Part shown: in pieces, positions 35,753-44,471 of the stretch
Position numbering within the stretch: position 1 is the first letter of the stretch
Layout of the letters: each line of letters starts with the position of its first letter
Assembly: GCA_019746355.1 (NCBI GenBank)
Contig: JAIESC010000010.1
Coordinates: forward strand, 1 to 64,000
Length of the DNA stretch: 64,000 nucleotides
Source of the DNA: Xanthobacteraceae bacterium
GTDB lineage: Bacteria; Pseudomonadota; Alphaproteobacteria; Rhizobiales; Xanthobacteraceae
Direction: 5' to 3'
The notes under the pieces: generated by a model
Told to the model about the DNA's origin: nothing
What the model saw: only the letters and a program-made list of their open reading frames with translations
The model's database searches: none
Translations under genes and position numbers: made by a program

Positions 35753-36352
35753 TTACTTTTTGCGGAACCGGTCGAGCCTGACCACTTCGGCGCCACCGGA
35801 TTTGTCGGGGCCGGGATCCGGCTTGTCCGCGCCGGCCTCGGCGCCCGGCGCCTCCGGCCGGGGGCTGGCAGGAACGCTGGTGCGGGCCGGTTTCCTGGCA
35901 CCCTCCGGTTGCCTGGCCTCTTGCTTGATGGCGGGGCCTTTCGGCTTCACCGCTTCGCCGGATTCCGCGTCGTCATCAGCCTCGTCGCCAGCCTCGGCGA
36001 GCGTTTCGAACTGCAAGGTGAATTGCACCGACGGGTCGGCGAACGCCTTGATTGCGGCGAGAGGCACAACCAGCCGCTCGGCAACGCCGCCGAACGACAA
36101 TCCCACCTCGAACAGCTCATCGGTGACCTTGAGGTCCCAGAACTGGTGCTGCAGCACGATGGTCATCTCTTCCGGATAGCGCTCGCGCAGCCGGTCCGAC
36201 AGTTTGACGCCGTCTGCCGTGGTATCGAACGTGACGAAGAAGTGGTGGTCGCCGGCGAGCCCGCCCTTGGCGGTGTCGGTCAGCACCTTGCGGACCATGC
36301 CGCGCAGCGCCTCCTGGACCAGAATGTCGTAGCGGATGTGATCGACGGACAT
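35753..36352 (-). CDS. sspB: SspB-alpha, ClpXP adaptor for ssrA-tagged proteins
   Basis: 199-residue alphaproteobacterial SspB: M-S-V-D-H-I-R-Y-D-I-L-V-Q-E-A-L-R-G-M-V-R opens the tag-binding domain, with H-H-F-F-V-T-F-D-T and E-E-M-T-I-V-L-Q-H-Q-F-W-D-L. A long Pro/Ala/Lys-rich linker ends in the C-terminal motif R-L-D-R-F-R-K-K that contacts ClpX. SspB tethers ssrA-tagged proteins to ClpXP. ATG 36352 fits the family start; a TTG at 36364 with GGAGAC just before it is an alternative. The tmRNA gene that creates the tag lies directly upstream on the same strand, a notable functional pairing. Confidence 0.93.
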   Translation of the reverse strand: MSVDHIRYDILVQEALRGMVRKVLTDTAKGGLAGDHHFFVTFDTTADGVKLSDRLRERYPEEMTIVLQHQFWDLKVTDELFEVGLSFGGVAERLVVPLAAIKAFADPSVQFTLQFETLAEAGDEADDDAESGEAVKPKGPAIKQEARQPEGARKPARTSVPASPRPEAPGAEAGADKPDPGPDKSGGAEVVRLDRFRKK

Positions 36353-36439
36353 GGACGCGTTCAAGTCTCCGGTGCAATGCGGTTCAATATAGGCAGAGTC
36401 GTCGACGCACGAGAGCCGCAGCAGTCAGAATTGATCCGA

Positions 36440-36765
36440 AAATGAGAAAGTGGAGGCTTCTGTTGCCAGGTGCCTCCGGACCCCGCCTGACGGAGCTTAA
36501 CCCGCCAGGGCTTTAAATCGGTCTTTCAAACCGCATTACGCGGCCTGAGCAACCGGAGCATAGTTGTCGTTGGCAACTATGGAATGGTCCGATAACGACG
36601 GAACCATAACGGGCAAAAGCGCGCTCTTTACACCCTCGTCGATCCTGGTTCGGCCCCGCCGAAGCCCGTGCTCGCCGGGCTTGGGTGGAGCCGCCGGGTA
36701 CTGCCCCCGGGTCCGAATGGTTTATTGCAACGGCCGTTTATCGCCATAGCCGGCTTGCGCCGGCC
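36440..36765 (-). ncRNA. ssrA: Two-piece (circularly permuted) tmRNA
   Basis: On the minus strand the tag frame at 36574-36536 reads A-N-D-N-Y-A-P-V-A-Q-A-A then TAA, a Hyphomicrobiales tmRNA tag, resume codon GCC. The tRNA-like part is permuted. The acceptor piece comes first with a T-stem CCGGG/CCCGG around a 7-nt loop GGCAGTA (about 36694-36711), then the 3' acceptor strand CGGCTCC (36693-36687) and ACC. A short hairpin spacer (about 36683-36658) follows. The coding piece starts with GGGGCCG (36657-36651), which pairs with CGGCTCC and includes the G3-U70 wobble needed for alanylation. The base after ACC is C rather than A, so the terminal CCA may need trimming and repair. Outer ends are approximate; a TATATT -10-like box lies at 36776-36771. 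It rescues stalled ribosomes and tags products for ClpXP. Confidence 0.95.
36448..36482 (-). terminator. Probable intrinsic terminator of ssrA
   Basis: On the minus strand GGAGGC ... GCCTCC forms a 6-bp stem with a loop of about 13 nt, followed by ACTTTCTCATTTT. It lies 50-90 nt beyond the tag reading frame, where the coding piece of two-piece tmRNA should end. Confidence 0.55.
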
Positions 36766-36980
36766 CTTCGAATATAGGCGCGCAAGGTTGACGAAAAAAG
36801 AGCCCTGATCCGGGTGCCGTGGATGAGGGCGGCGAGTTCCCGCATTAACCATGCTTTGAAGTTGGTTAATGCCGTGTCGGCCAATGCCTTGATCCTCAAG
36901 ATGGAACCCGGGCATGGTTGGTTAATTCCCAGCGCGGCGGCTGCGACAGGGGAAACACGATTTCTAACGGGGGGACGGCC

Positions 36981-38159
36981 ATGCGCCCAACCTGGAAGTG
37001 TCCAGCGCCGCCGAATTCACCGATCCTGGTTACAAGCCCGGTCATCGCCGCCGCATGGGTCTCCGTCGCCGCGTGGCTCGCGCCGACGACATCAGCGCAG
37101 GCCCAAGCGCAGGCCCAAGCGCAGGCCCGAGCACAGGCACAGGCCGTGGGCGCGCTCCAGCCGCACAGCGTGCGGACATTGGCGCATCTCAACCGCCCGG
37201 AGCCGCCGCTGCAGCAGGAGCCAGCCGCCGCGCCACGGCCGCAGGACGTTTGTTTCGGCAAGGCGCCCCCCGGTGACGCTGCGATCTCCGCGTGCAGCAA
37301 GCTCATCCAGGGCGAGCGATGGCGCCATTCCCAGGGGCCGGCCTATGGCCGCCGCGCCGAGGCGCATCGCGCGCAAGGCTCAGTCGATGCCGCGCTCGCC
37401 GACTACGACCGGGCCATCAAGCTCGAGCCGAAGAAAGCCAGCCACTATCTCGGCCGCGGCCTCGTCTATCTCGAACTGCGCGACGCCGATCGCGCAATCC
37501 GCGATTTTGGTCAGGCGATCGGGCTCGATCCCCGCAACGCCACGGCGTTCAAGCGGCGGGCCCAGGCGCATCGGCTTTCCGGCAACCCTGACCGCGCCAT
37601 CGCCGACTATGACGCGGCGATCCGGATCAACTCCAAGGACGCCGACGCGCACCTGCAACGCGGCTTCGCCTATCGCGAGTTGCATGACAATGATCGTGCC
37701 CTTGGCGATTTCAGCCGCGTGACCGAGCTCGATGGCGACCGGATGCTCGGTCACTACCATCGCGCAGCGGTGCTGTTCGAGGCGCGGCGGTACGACCGCG
37801 CGATCCGCGACCTCGATCGCGCCATCAACCTGAGCCCGGATCATGCGCCCTCGTTCAATCTCAGGGGGCAGGCCTATGCCGCGATCGGCGAGACGCTGCG
37901 GGCGATCCAGGATCTCGATCAGGCGGTGCAGCTCGACGGCAATCTCGCGGAAGCCTTCGTCAACCGCGGCAACATCTTTCAGAGCACCAACAAATGGGAG
38001 CGTGCGCTGGCCGACTATGGCGAAGCGGTCCGGCTCAAGCCGCAGGATGCCTATTCGCTCTACCGCCGCGGGCTTGCGATGCGCGCGCTCGGCCGGGAGG
38101 AGGAGGCTCAGATCGACATCGCCAAGGCCAAGGAGATCCAGCCCGGCATCGGGCCATGA
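36981..38159 (+). CDS. TPR protein with signal-like N-terminus
   Basis: 392-residue protein. An N-terminal hydrophobic segment (S-P-V-I-A-A-A-W-V-S-V-A-A-W-L-A) ends near T-S-A-Q, suggesting export or anchoring. It is followed by a Q-A-Q-A-Q-A run from a 12-bp tandem DNA unit, then two Cys and about seven TPRs (pattern A-L-A-D-Y-D-R-A-I-x-L-x-P). Periplasmic protein-protein scaffold is the likely role; partner unknown. ATG 36981 has GGGGGGA 6 nt upstream. It is divergent from ssrA. Confidence 0.85.
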   Translation: MRPTWKCPAPPNSPILVTSPVIAAAWVSVAAWLAPTTSAQAQAQAQAQARAQAQAVGALQPHSVRTLAHLNRPEPPLQQEPAAAPRPQDVCFGKAPPGDAAISACSKLIQGERWRHSQGPAYGRRAEAHRAQGSVDAALADYDRAIKLEPKKASHYLGRGLVYLELRDADRAIRDFGQAIGLDPRNATAFKRRAQAHRLSGNPDRAIADYDAAIRINSKDADAHLQRGFAYRELHDNDRALGDFSRVTELDGDRMLGHYHRAAVLFEARRYDRAIRDLDRAINLSPDHAPSFNLRGQAYAAIGETLRAIQDLDQAVQLDGNLAEAFVNRGNIFQSTNKWERALADYGEAVRLKPQDAYSLYRRGLAMRALGREEEAQIDIAKAKEIQPGIGP

Positions 38160-38164
38160 CGCGC

Positions 38165-38222
38165 GCTGGCGGGCCATCAGCGCGTTCACACGCGTCTTCG
38201 ACGCGCCACCAGCGCGAGCACC
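38165..38222. repeat. Stand-alone GCGCGT module of repeat family A
   Basis: CAGCGCGTTCACACGCG followed by TCTTCGACGCGCCA matches the extra module found inside family A copies 4 (about 13820-13850) and 6 (about 19397-19430) but here without the CATTCCGGGGCG ends. It lies just after the TPR gene. Confidence 0.7.
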
Positions 38223-38352
38223 TTGGAGTTGGCCGCGCGGCTGGCGCGGTTCGCGCCAGTCGGCGGCGCGGCTGCGTTTCGCGATCCGAAAAAAAATCGC
38301 TGCAACAATTTAGATTGGTCGCGAACGCACCCTGAGGCTAAATGTCTCGGTC

Positions 38353-38922
38353 ATGCCCAAGACCGACATGCCTGCGGCGGCCAGTCCGCCGATCCCCACA
38401 CACGCCGAACTGTTCTTCGCTTTCTTCAAGATCACGCTGTCGGGATTCGGCGGGACGCTGCCGTGGACGCGGCGCATGTTCGTCGAAGAGAAGCGCTGGC
38501 TCACCGCGCAGGAGTTCAACGATGTCTACGCGCTGTGCCAGTTCCTGCCGGGACCCAATATCGTCAATCTGACATCGGTTTTCGGATCGCGAATGCGCGG
38601 TCCGACCGGGGCGCTCGCGGCCTGGTCGGGATTTTTGCTTGTTCCGTTCTGCGTCATGCTGGCTGCGGCCATCCTTTATGAGCGCTATGGCGACGTCGAA
38701 GCCGTGCGCCGCGTGCTGACCGGCATAGCGCCCGCCGCGGCCGGGCTGATCATCGCAACCGTGGCGAAAATGGCTGCGCCGATGTTCAAAAGCCTTGGGC
38801 CTGCGCCGTTTGTGATCGTCGCGACGGCCATTGCGATCGGCCTGATGCGCTGGCCGCTGCTCTGGGTGATGCTGGTGATGGTGCCGGTCAGCATCGGTCT
38901 CGCCTGGTGGGTGCGGCGATGA
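38353..38922 (+). CDS. Chromate transporter family (ChrA half), N-type
   Basis: 189-residue membrane protein of the short-chain CHR family, with about six TM helices. Blocks: F-F-K-I-T-L-S-G-F-G-G-T-L-P-W near residue 24 and F-L-P-G-P-N-I-V-N-L near 67. Together with the next gene it makes up one full-length ChrA equivalent. Short-chain pairs are thought to work as heteromers exporting chromate; physiological substrate may be another oxyanion. ATGA overlap with the second half shows translational coupling. Confidence 0.9.
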   Translation: MPKTDMPAAASPPIPTHAELFFAFFKITLSGFGGTLPWTRRMFVEEKRWLTAQEFNDVYALCQFLPGPNIVNLTSVFGSRMRGPTGALAAWSGFLLVPFCVMLAAAILYERYGDVEAVRRVLTGIAPAAAGLIIATVAKMAAPMFKSLGPAPFVIVATAIAIGLMRWPLLWVMLVMVPVSIGLAWWVRR

Positions 38923-39452
38923 AGGGTGACGGCGACATCCTGTTCATTTTGGCGGTGCAATTCGCGATCATGGCGCTGCTGGCGCTCGGCGGCGCCAACG
39001 CGGTCGTGCCGGAAATGCATCGCCAGGCGGTCGAACTGCGCGGCTGGATGTCGGAACGCGAATTTGCCGACATGTTCGCCATTTCGCAGGCCGCGCCCGG
39101 CCCGAATGTGATGATGGTGACGCTTATCGGCTATCACGTGGCCGGTATAGCGGGCGCGCTGGTGACGACCTTCGCCATGTGCGGGCCGACCGCGGTGCTG
39201 GCTCATTTTCTGGGCGGCGTCTGGGACCGCTTTAAGGACAAACCATGGCGCATGGTCGTTCAGGCGGGCCTCGTGCCGATTTCAGTGGGTCTGGTTGGCG
39301 CAAGCGCCATCGTTCTGACCCGCGCGGCCGATCATAGCTGGCTGGCCGTGCTCATCACCGCCGCAACGGCCGTCGTTGCATTCTGGACACGCTGGAATCC
39401 GCTCTGGCTGATCGGATTTGCCGGGCTGGCGGGCTTGACCGGCTGGGTTTGA
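38919..39452 (+). CDS. Chromate transporter family (ChrA half), C-type
   Basis: 177-residue partner of the preceding gene. It has the paralogous blocks L-A-L-G-G-A-N-A-V-V-P-E-M and Q-A-A-P-G-P-N-V-M-M-V, and about six TM helices. Start at ATG 38919 inside the stop of the first half (ATGA); an in-frame Met at 38907 is less likely. Confidence 0.9.
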   Translation: MKGDGDILFILAVQFAIMALLALGGANAVVPEMHRQAVELRGWMSEREFADMFAISQAAPGPNVMMVTLIGYHVAGIAGALVTTFAMCGPTAVLAHFLGGVWDRFKDKPWRMVVQAGLVPISVGLVGASAIVLTRAADHSWLAVLITAATAVVAFWTRWNPLWLIGFAGLAGLTGWV

Positions 39453-39560
39453 TCTTGCCACACAGCGTTCACGGTTGCTTTTTCCTGCGGAAAGCTGTCT
39501 GCTGGCGCGCGGGGGAAACGTAATCAGTCGCTTGTGAGTAATTGAGGGGAGTGGGGTTTG

Positions 39561-40211
39561 ATGTCTGATGCTGCGTCATCAGGTGGTCGCCACGTTGAAG
39601 AAGCGCGCCGCCGCTACAATCTGATCGGCGGATCGACTATCGCCATACTTGGCTTGGCGCTGCTGGCCACGTCGTTCCTTCTGCACAATCCGGTTCCGTT
39701 GGCGGTCCGTGCGGGCATCATTGTCTACGTTGCGGTCGGTATCGCGATCGCGTCCGGCTTGCTGAAGGTGCAGAACCCGCAAGACGTTTACGGCGGCATG
39801 GCGCTGATCCTGATCTCGCTGACCGCGTTTGTCGCTTCGAACGATCTGCCTGGCATGCGTGGCTTTGCCTTTGGTCCCGGCACGGCGCCCCGCCTGTTCG
39901 CGTTCACGCTGGCGCTGCTGTCCATCGGCGTTGTCGTGACCGGCCTCCTGACACCAGGACCGGACGTGACCCCCTACAAGATCCGCGGGGTGTTCTTCAT
40001 TATCGGCGCGATCCTGAGCTTCGCCGCGACGATCCGGCCGCTCGGTCTCGTGATCGCGGCCTTTTCGACCATGATCATCTGCGCGGCAGCGGCGGACGAT
40101 GTGAAATGGCGCGAGAGCTTGATCGTCGCCGTCGTCATCACGGCATTCTGCTCCGTGCTGTTCCCGTATGGCTTGAACCTGCCGTTCCAGCTTTGGCCCC
40201 GGTTTTGGTGA
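39561..40211 (+). CDS. tctB: TctB-type small membrane subunit of a tripartite tricarboxylate transporter
   Basis: 216-residue membrane protein with about five TM helices and a motif F-G-P-G-T-A-P-R-L-F as seen in TctB proteins. It is the poorly conserved small subunit that works with TctA in proton- or sodium-coupled carboxylate uptake. ATG 39561 follows GAGGGGAGTGGGG. First gene of tctB-tctA-tctC. Confidence 0.85.
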   Translation: MSDAASSGGRHVEEARRRYNLIGGSTIAILGLALLATSFLLHNPVPLAVRAGIIVYVAVGIAIASGLLKVQNPQDVYGGMALILISLTAFVASNDLPGMRGFAFGPGTAPRLFAFTLALLSIGVVVTGLLTPGPDVTPYKIRGVFFIIGAILSFAATIRPLGLVIAAFSTMIICAAAADDVKWRESLIVAVVITAFCSVLFPYGLNLPFQLWPRFW

Positions 40212-40226
40212 TCGGCGAGACAGATC

Positions 40227-41729
40227 ATGTATGACCTGATTTCAAACCTCTGGCTCGGCATGGGCGTGGCGATCACGCCGACCAACGTCTTTCTCTGTCT
40301 GATCGGTGCGCTTGTCGGCACCCTGATCGGCGTGTTGCCGGGCATCGGCTCGCTCGCCACCATCGCCATGCTGCTGCCGATCACGTTCGGCCTGCCGCCG
40401 GTCGGCGCGCTGATCATGCTCGCCGGCATCTACTACGGCGCGCAGTACGGCGGCTCGACCACGTCGATCCTGGTCAACATTCCAGGCGAGTCTTCGTCGG
40501 TCATCACCACACTGGACGGCCATCAGATGGCCAAGAACGGCCGCGCTGGCCCGGCGCTCGCCATCGCCGCGATCGGCTCGTTCTTCGCCGGCTGCGTCGC
40601 GACCGTGCTGGTCGCAGCGCTCGGCGCGCCGCTGACCTCGATCGCGCTGCTGTTCGGCCCCGCCGAATACTTCTCGCTGATGGTGCTCGGCCTGATCTTC
40701 GCGGTCGTGCTCGCCAAGGGCTCGGTGCTCAAGGCGCTGACCATGATCCTGATGGGTCTGTTGTTCTCGATGATCGGCTCGGACCTCGAGACCGGCGCAG
40801 AGCGCATGACCTGGGGTATTCCGGAACTGTCCGACGGCATCGGTTTCGTCGTCGTCGGCATGGGCGTGTTCGGATTCGGCGAAATCCTGCGCAACCTCGA
40901 GAGCACCGGCTCGCGCGACATCGTGCAGGGCAAGATCTCCGGCCTGATGCCGTCGCTGCCCGACCTCAAGGCTTCGGCCGGCGCGATCGGCCGCGGCACC
41001 GTGATCGGCTCCGCGCTCGGCATCCTGCCCGGCGGCGGCGCGATCATCGCGTCGTTCGCGGCCTACACCTTCGAGAAGAAGGTGTCGAAGCATCCCGAGC
41101 GGTTCGGCCGCGGCACGATCGAGGGCGTGGCGGCGCCGGAGAGCGCCAACAACGCCGCCGCGCAGACCTCGTTCATCCCGCTGCTCACCCTCGGCATCCC
41201 GCCGAACCCGGTGATGGCGCTGATGGTCGGCGCCATGACCATCCACGGCATCGTGCCGGGCCCGCAGGTCATGACCAAGCAGCCGGAGCTGTTCTGGGGC
41301 ATGATCGCCTCGATGTGGCTCGGCAACCTGATGCTGGTCGTCATCAACCTGCCGCTGGTCGGCGTCTGGGTGCGCCTGCTGCGCGTGCCCTATCGCCACC
41401 TGTTCCCGATGATCGTGATCTTCTGCTGCATCGGCATCTACTCGGTGAACAACGCACCGTTCGATGTGACGATGACCGCGATCTGGGGTGTGGTCGGCTA
41501 CTGGCTGGTGAAGCACGACTTCGAGCCGGCGCCGATGATCCTGGGCTTCGTGCTCGGCCCGCTGATGGAGGAAAACCTCCGCCGCGCCATGCTCATTGCC
41601 CGCGGCGACGCGACGGTGTTCCTGACCCGGCCGATCTCGGCCACGCTGCTCGCCATCTCGGCGTTCATGCTGATCCTGTCGCTGCTGCCGGCGATCCGCG
41701 GCAAGCGTGACGAGGTCTTCACCGAGTAG
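40227..41729 (+). CDS. tctA: TctA-type large membrane subunit
   Basis: 500-residue permease with about 11-12 TM helices. Family blocks are clear: G-A-L-V-G-T-L-I-G-V-L-P-G-I-G near the start, Y-Y-G-A-Q-Y-G-G-S-T-T-S-I-L-V-N-I-P-G-E, G-I-L-P-G-G-G-A-I-I-A-S-F and the late P-E-S-A-N-N-A-A-A-Q. It carries the substrate (citrate or another carboxylate) delivered by the binding protein. It lies 15 bp after tctB. An intrinsic terminator separates it from tctC. Confidence 0.95.
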   Translation: MYDLISNLWLGMGVAITPTNVFLCLIGALVGTLIGVLPGIGSLATIAMLLPITFGLPPVGALIMLAGIYYGAQYGGSTTSILVNIPGESSSVITTLDGHQMAKNGRAGPALAIAAIGSFFAGCVATVLVAALGAPLTSIALLFGPAEYFSLMVLGLIFAVVLAKGSVLKALTMILMGLLFSMIGSDLETGAERMTWGIPELSDGIGFVVVGMGVFGFGEILRNLESTGSRDIVQGKISGLMPSLPDLKASAGAIGRGTVIGSALGILPGGGAIIASFAAYTFEKKVSKHPERFGRGTIEGVAAPESANNAAAQTSFIPLLTLGIPPNPVMALMVGAMTIHGIVPGPQVMTKQPELFWGMIASMWLGNLMLVVINLPLVGVWVRLLRVPYRHLFPMIVIFCCIGIYSVNNAPFDVTMTAIWGVVGYWLVKHDFEPAPMILGFVLGPLMEENLRRAMLIARGDATVFLTRPISATLLAISAFMLILSLLPAIRGKRDEVFTE

Positions 41730-41760
41730 GCGAACGCGTTAAAGACTGCGACAAAAGTAC

Positions 41761-41800
41761 AACCCCCGGAGGACGTTTTTCCGTCCTCCGGGGGTTTTCT
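41761..41800 (+). terminator. Strong intrinsic terminator between tctA and tctC
   Basis: CCCCCGGAGGACG and CGTCCTCCGGGGG form a 13-bp stem with a T-rich loop, followed by TTTT. It sits in the tctA-tctC gap, so tctC must have its own promoter downstream or be reached by read-through. Confidence 0.9.
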
Positions 41801-41858
41801 ATTTGGGGCCCTAGGACTTAGATAGTTCCAGAAAATAAGCCCTTAGTTGGAGATACCG

Positions 41859-42845
41859 ATGACTTTCTCACGATCCGCGACCCGGCTTGTGGCCGGTGCC
41901 TTTGCGCTCGCACTCGGGATCGCTCCCGCCGCCGCGCAGGACTATCCGAACCGCCCCATCACGGTCATTGTTCCGTTTGCGGCAGGCGGGCCGACCGACG
42001 TGATCGCCCGCATTGTCACCGACAACATGGCGAGGACGCTCGGCCAGACCTTCGTGATCGAAAACGTCGTCGGCGCCGGCGGCACCACCGGCATCACCCG
42101 CGCCAAGCGTGCGCGTAACGACGGCTACACCATCGCCATGGGCCACCTCGGCACCCACGCCGCCGCGCCCTCGCTTTATCCGAACCTGCAATACGATCCG
42201 GTCAGTGACTTCGAGCCGATCGGCCTTGCCGCCGGCACGCCGATCCTGATCCTTGCCAAGAAGGATTTCCCGGCGAAGGATTTGAAGGAGTTTGCCGCTT
42301 ACGTGAAGGCCAACGAAACCAAGGTCAACGCGGCGCATGCCGGCGTCGGCTCGGTGTCGTTCACCACCTGCCTCCTGCTCAACAGCATCCTGAAGGCGAA
42401 GCCGACCGCAGTGCCTTACCAGGGCACCGGCCCCTCGATGAATGCGCTGGTCGCGGGGCAGGTCGATTATATGTGCGACCAGATCGTCAACGCCGTGCCG
42501 CAGGTTCTGGGCGGCACCATCAAGGCCTATGCGATCGGGACCGACGAGCGCAATCCGTCGCTGCCGAACGTGCCGACCACCAAGGAAGCCGGCATGCCGG
42601 AATTCCAGGCGTCGGCCTGGAACGCGCTGTTTGCGCCGAAGGGTACGCCGAAGGCCGCGGTGGACAAGCTGTCGGACGCGCTCAGCAAGGCGCTCGATGA
42701 CGAGACCACGCGCAAGCGGCTGCTGGAGCTCGGCAGCGATATCCCGGGCAAGGACCGGCGCGGCGGCCCGGCGCTCACCACGCTGGTGAAGTCGGAGATC
42801 GACAAATGGTCGCCGGTGATCAAGGCCGCGGGCCCGATCAACTGA
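41859..42845 (+). CDS. tctC: TctC-type substrate-binding protein of the tctBA transporter
   Basis: 328-residue periplasmic binding protein: signal peptide (cleavage near A-A-A-Q), then D-Y-P-N-R-P-I-T-V-I-V-P-F-A-A-G-G-P-T-D-V-I-A-R, a canonical ligand loop, and I-E-N-V-V-G-A-G-G. ATG 41859 has TTGGAG upstream. Unlike the three solitary homologues at 16-19 kb this one adjoins its membrane subunits. Ligand likely a tri- or dicarboxylate. Confidence 0.93.
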   Translation: MTFSRSATRLVAGAFALALGIAPAAAQDYPNRPITVIVPFAAGGPTDVIARIVTDNMARTLGQTFVIENVVGAGGTTGITRAKRARNDGYTIAMGHLGTHAAAPSLYPNLQYDPVSDFEPIGLAAGTPILILAKKDFPAKDLKEFAAYVKANETKVNAAHAGVGSVSFTTCLLLNSILKAKPTAVPYQGTGPSMNALVAGQVDYMCDQIVNAVPQVLGGTIKAYAIGTDERNPSLPNVPTTKEAGMPEFQASAWNALFAPKGTPKAAVDKLSDALSKALDDETTRKRLLELGSDIPGKDRRGGPALTTLVKSEIDKWSPVIKAAGPIN

Positions 42846-42870
42846 GCTTGTGAATTTGTGCAAAAGCGGT

Positions 42871-42898
42871 GAGGGGGCGGCCGTGGCCGCCCCCTTTT
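42871..42898 (+). terminator. Intrinsic terminator after tctC
   Basis: GGGGGCGGCC and GGCCGCCCCC form a near-perfect 10-bp stem with a tiny loop, followed by TTTT, about 30 nt after the tctC stop. Confidence 0.88.
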
Positions 42899-43008
42899 CC
42901 GTTGGCGTGCCTATATAGAAGGAGCGCGCCAGCCGTCCGGCTTCGCCCGCCTGCGTTCCGACGATAATCTATTCGCTCCGGCGCTGAGTCGCCCCTGAGG
43001 TTCGCTCG

Positions 43009-43803
43009 ATGCGGCAATACCTCGAACTGATGGAACATACGCTCGCCGACGGCGTCGAAAAGCGCGACCGCACCGGCACCGGCACCGTTTCGGTGTTCGG
43101 CCATCAGATGCGCTTCGACCTCAACGACGGCTTCCCGCTGGTCACCACCAAGAAGCTGCACGTGAAATCGATCGTCCACGAGCTGCTCTGGTTTCTCGCC
43201 GGCGACACCAACATCAAGTACCTCAACGACAACGGCGTGCGGATCTGGGACGAATGGGCCGACCACCGTGGCGACCTCGGCCCCGTCTACGGCTATCAGT
43301 GGCGTTCGTGGCCGGCGCAGGACGGCCGCACCATCGACCAGATTGCCAACGTGGTGGAGATGATCCGGCGCAATCCGGACTCGCGGCGCCTCATCGTCAC
43401 CGCGTGGAATCCGGCCGACGTCGACAAGATGGCGCTGCCGCCGTGCCACTGCCTGTTCCAGTTCTATGTCGCGAAGGGGCGGCTGTCCTGCCAGCTCTAT
43501 CAGCGCTCCGCCGACATCTTCCTCGGCGTGCCGTTCAACATCGCGTCCTATGCGCTGCTGACCATGATGATGGCGCAGGTGAGCGGACTTGAGCCCGGCG
43601 AGTTCATTCACACCTTCGGCGACGCGCACCTCTATCTCAACCACATCGAGCAGGCGCGTTTGCAATTGTCGCGCGCGCCGCGGGCGCTGCCGAGGATGCG
43701 GCTCAATCCGGCGGTGAGGGACATTTTCGGCTTCCGCTACGAGGACTTCACGCTCGAACGCTACGAGCCGCACCCGCACATCAAGGCCGAGGTGGCGGTG
43801 TGA
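43009..43803 (+). CDS. thyA: Thymidylate synthase
   Basis: 264-residue ThyA, converting dUMP to dTMP with methylene-tetrahydrofolate. Visible blocks: [11 protein letters not shown] near the start, catalytic Cys in [11 protein letters not shown], dUMP-binding [13 protein letters not shown], and the C-terminal E-A-E-V-A-V-like I-K-A-E-V-A-V. Length equals the E. coli enzyme. Its stop overlaps the folA start, giving translational coupling in a folate-recycling pair. Confidence 0.97.
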   Translation: MRQYLELMEHTLADGVEKRDRTGTGTVSVFGHQMRFDLNDGFPLVTTKKLHVKSIVHELLWFLAGDTNIKYLNDNGVRIWDEWADHRGDLGPVYGYQWRSWPAQDGRTIDQIANVVEMIRRNPDSRRLIVTAWNPADVDKMALPPCHCLFQFYVAKGRLSCQLYQRSADIFLGVPFNIASYALLTMMMAQVSGLEPGEFIHTFGDAHLYLNHIEQARLQLSRAPRALPRMRLNPAVRDIFGFRYEDFTLERYEPHPHIKAEVAV

Positions 43804-44327
43804 GCACGGCTGCCCCGCGGCCCGTCTCCCTCGTCCTCATCGCCGCGGTCGCCGACAACGGCGTGATTGGCCGCGACAACGCGCTGCCGTTCCGTCAGAG
43901 TTCCGACCTCAAGCGCTTCAAGGCGCTGACCATCGGCAAGCCGGTGCTGATGGGCCGCAAGACGTTTGTGTCGATCGGCAAGCCGCTGCCGGGCCGCACC
44001 AACATCGTGGTCAGCCGCGATCCGGGCTTTGCGCCGGATGGGGTCCTGGTCGTGCGGAATTTGACGGCGGCGGTGGCCGTCGCGCGCGAGGATGCCCACA
44101 AGCGCGGCGTCAACGAGATCGCGGTCATCGGCGGCACCGGCATTTTCGCGCAATTGATGCCCCTTGCCGACCGCCTGGAGATTACCCATGTGCACGCACG
44201 GCCGACGGGTGACACGCACTTCCCGCCGATCGATGCGACACAATGGCGCGCGGTCGCGCGCAGCGATCATCCGGCCGGTCCGCAGGACGAGGCCAGCTTC
44301 AGCTACGTCACCTACGCGCGGAACTGA
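43800..44327 (+). CDS. folA: Dihydrofolate reductase
   Basis: 175-residue DHFR that regenerates tetrahydrofolate consumed by Thy[12 protein letters not shown] carries the substrate loop, with the catalytic acid as Asp in [14 protein letters not shown] contacts are in [11 protein letters not shown] and V-I-G-G-T-G-I-F. The residue usually Trp in L-P-W is Phe, and the usual P-E/P-A before Asp is S-S. GTG start at 43800 overlaps the thyA stop by 4 nt. Confidence 0.95.
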   Translation: MSTAAPRPVSLVLIAAVADNGVIGRDNALPFRQSSDLKRFKALTIGKPVLMGRKTFVSIGKPLPGRTNIVVSRDPGFAPDGVLVVRNLTAAVAVAREDAHKRGVNEIAVIGGTGIFAQLMPLADRLEITHVHARPTGDTHFPPIDATQWRAVARSDHPAGPQDEASFSYVTYARN

Positions 44328-44471
44328 CATTCACATCGATGGGAAAGACCAGTCCCGCCAGCCCCTTGGCTGCTCTCGCTGGCGTGCGTTGTAAGGCGCT
44401 GGCCGGTCCCATATAACCACCACCCAGCGAAAACGGGCCGGCGCGACGACCGGCCTCGGAGGAGAGATTTC

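Noticed and set aside
36621..36740. Ordinary tRNA gene suspected from the stem-loop sequences
   Set aside because: The stems are the permuted acceptor and T arms of tmRNA; there is no anticodon arm, and the tag frame settles it.
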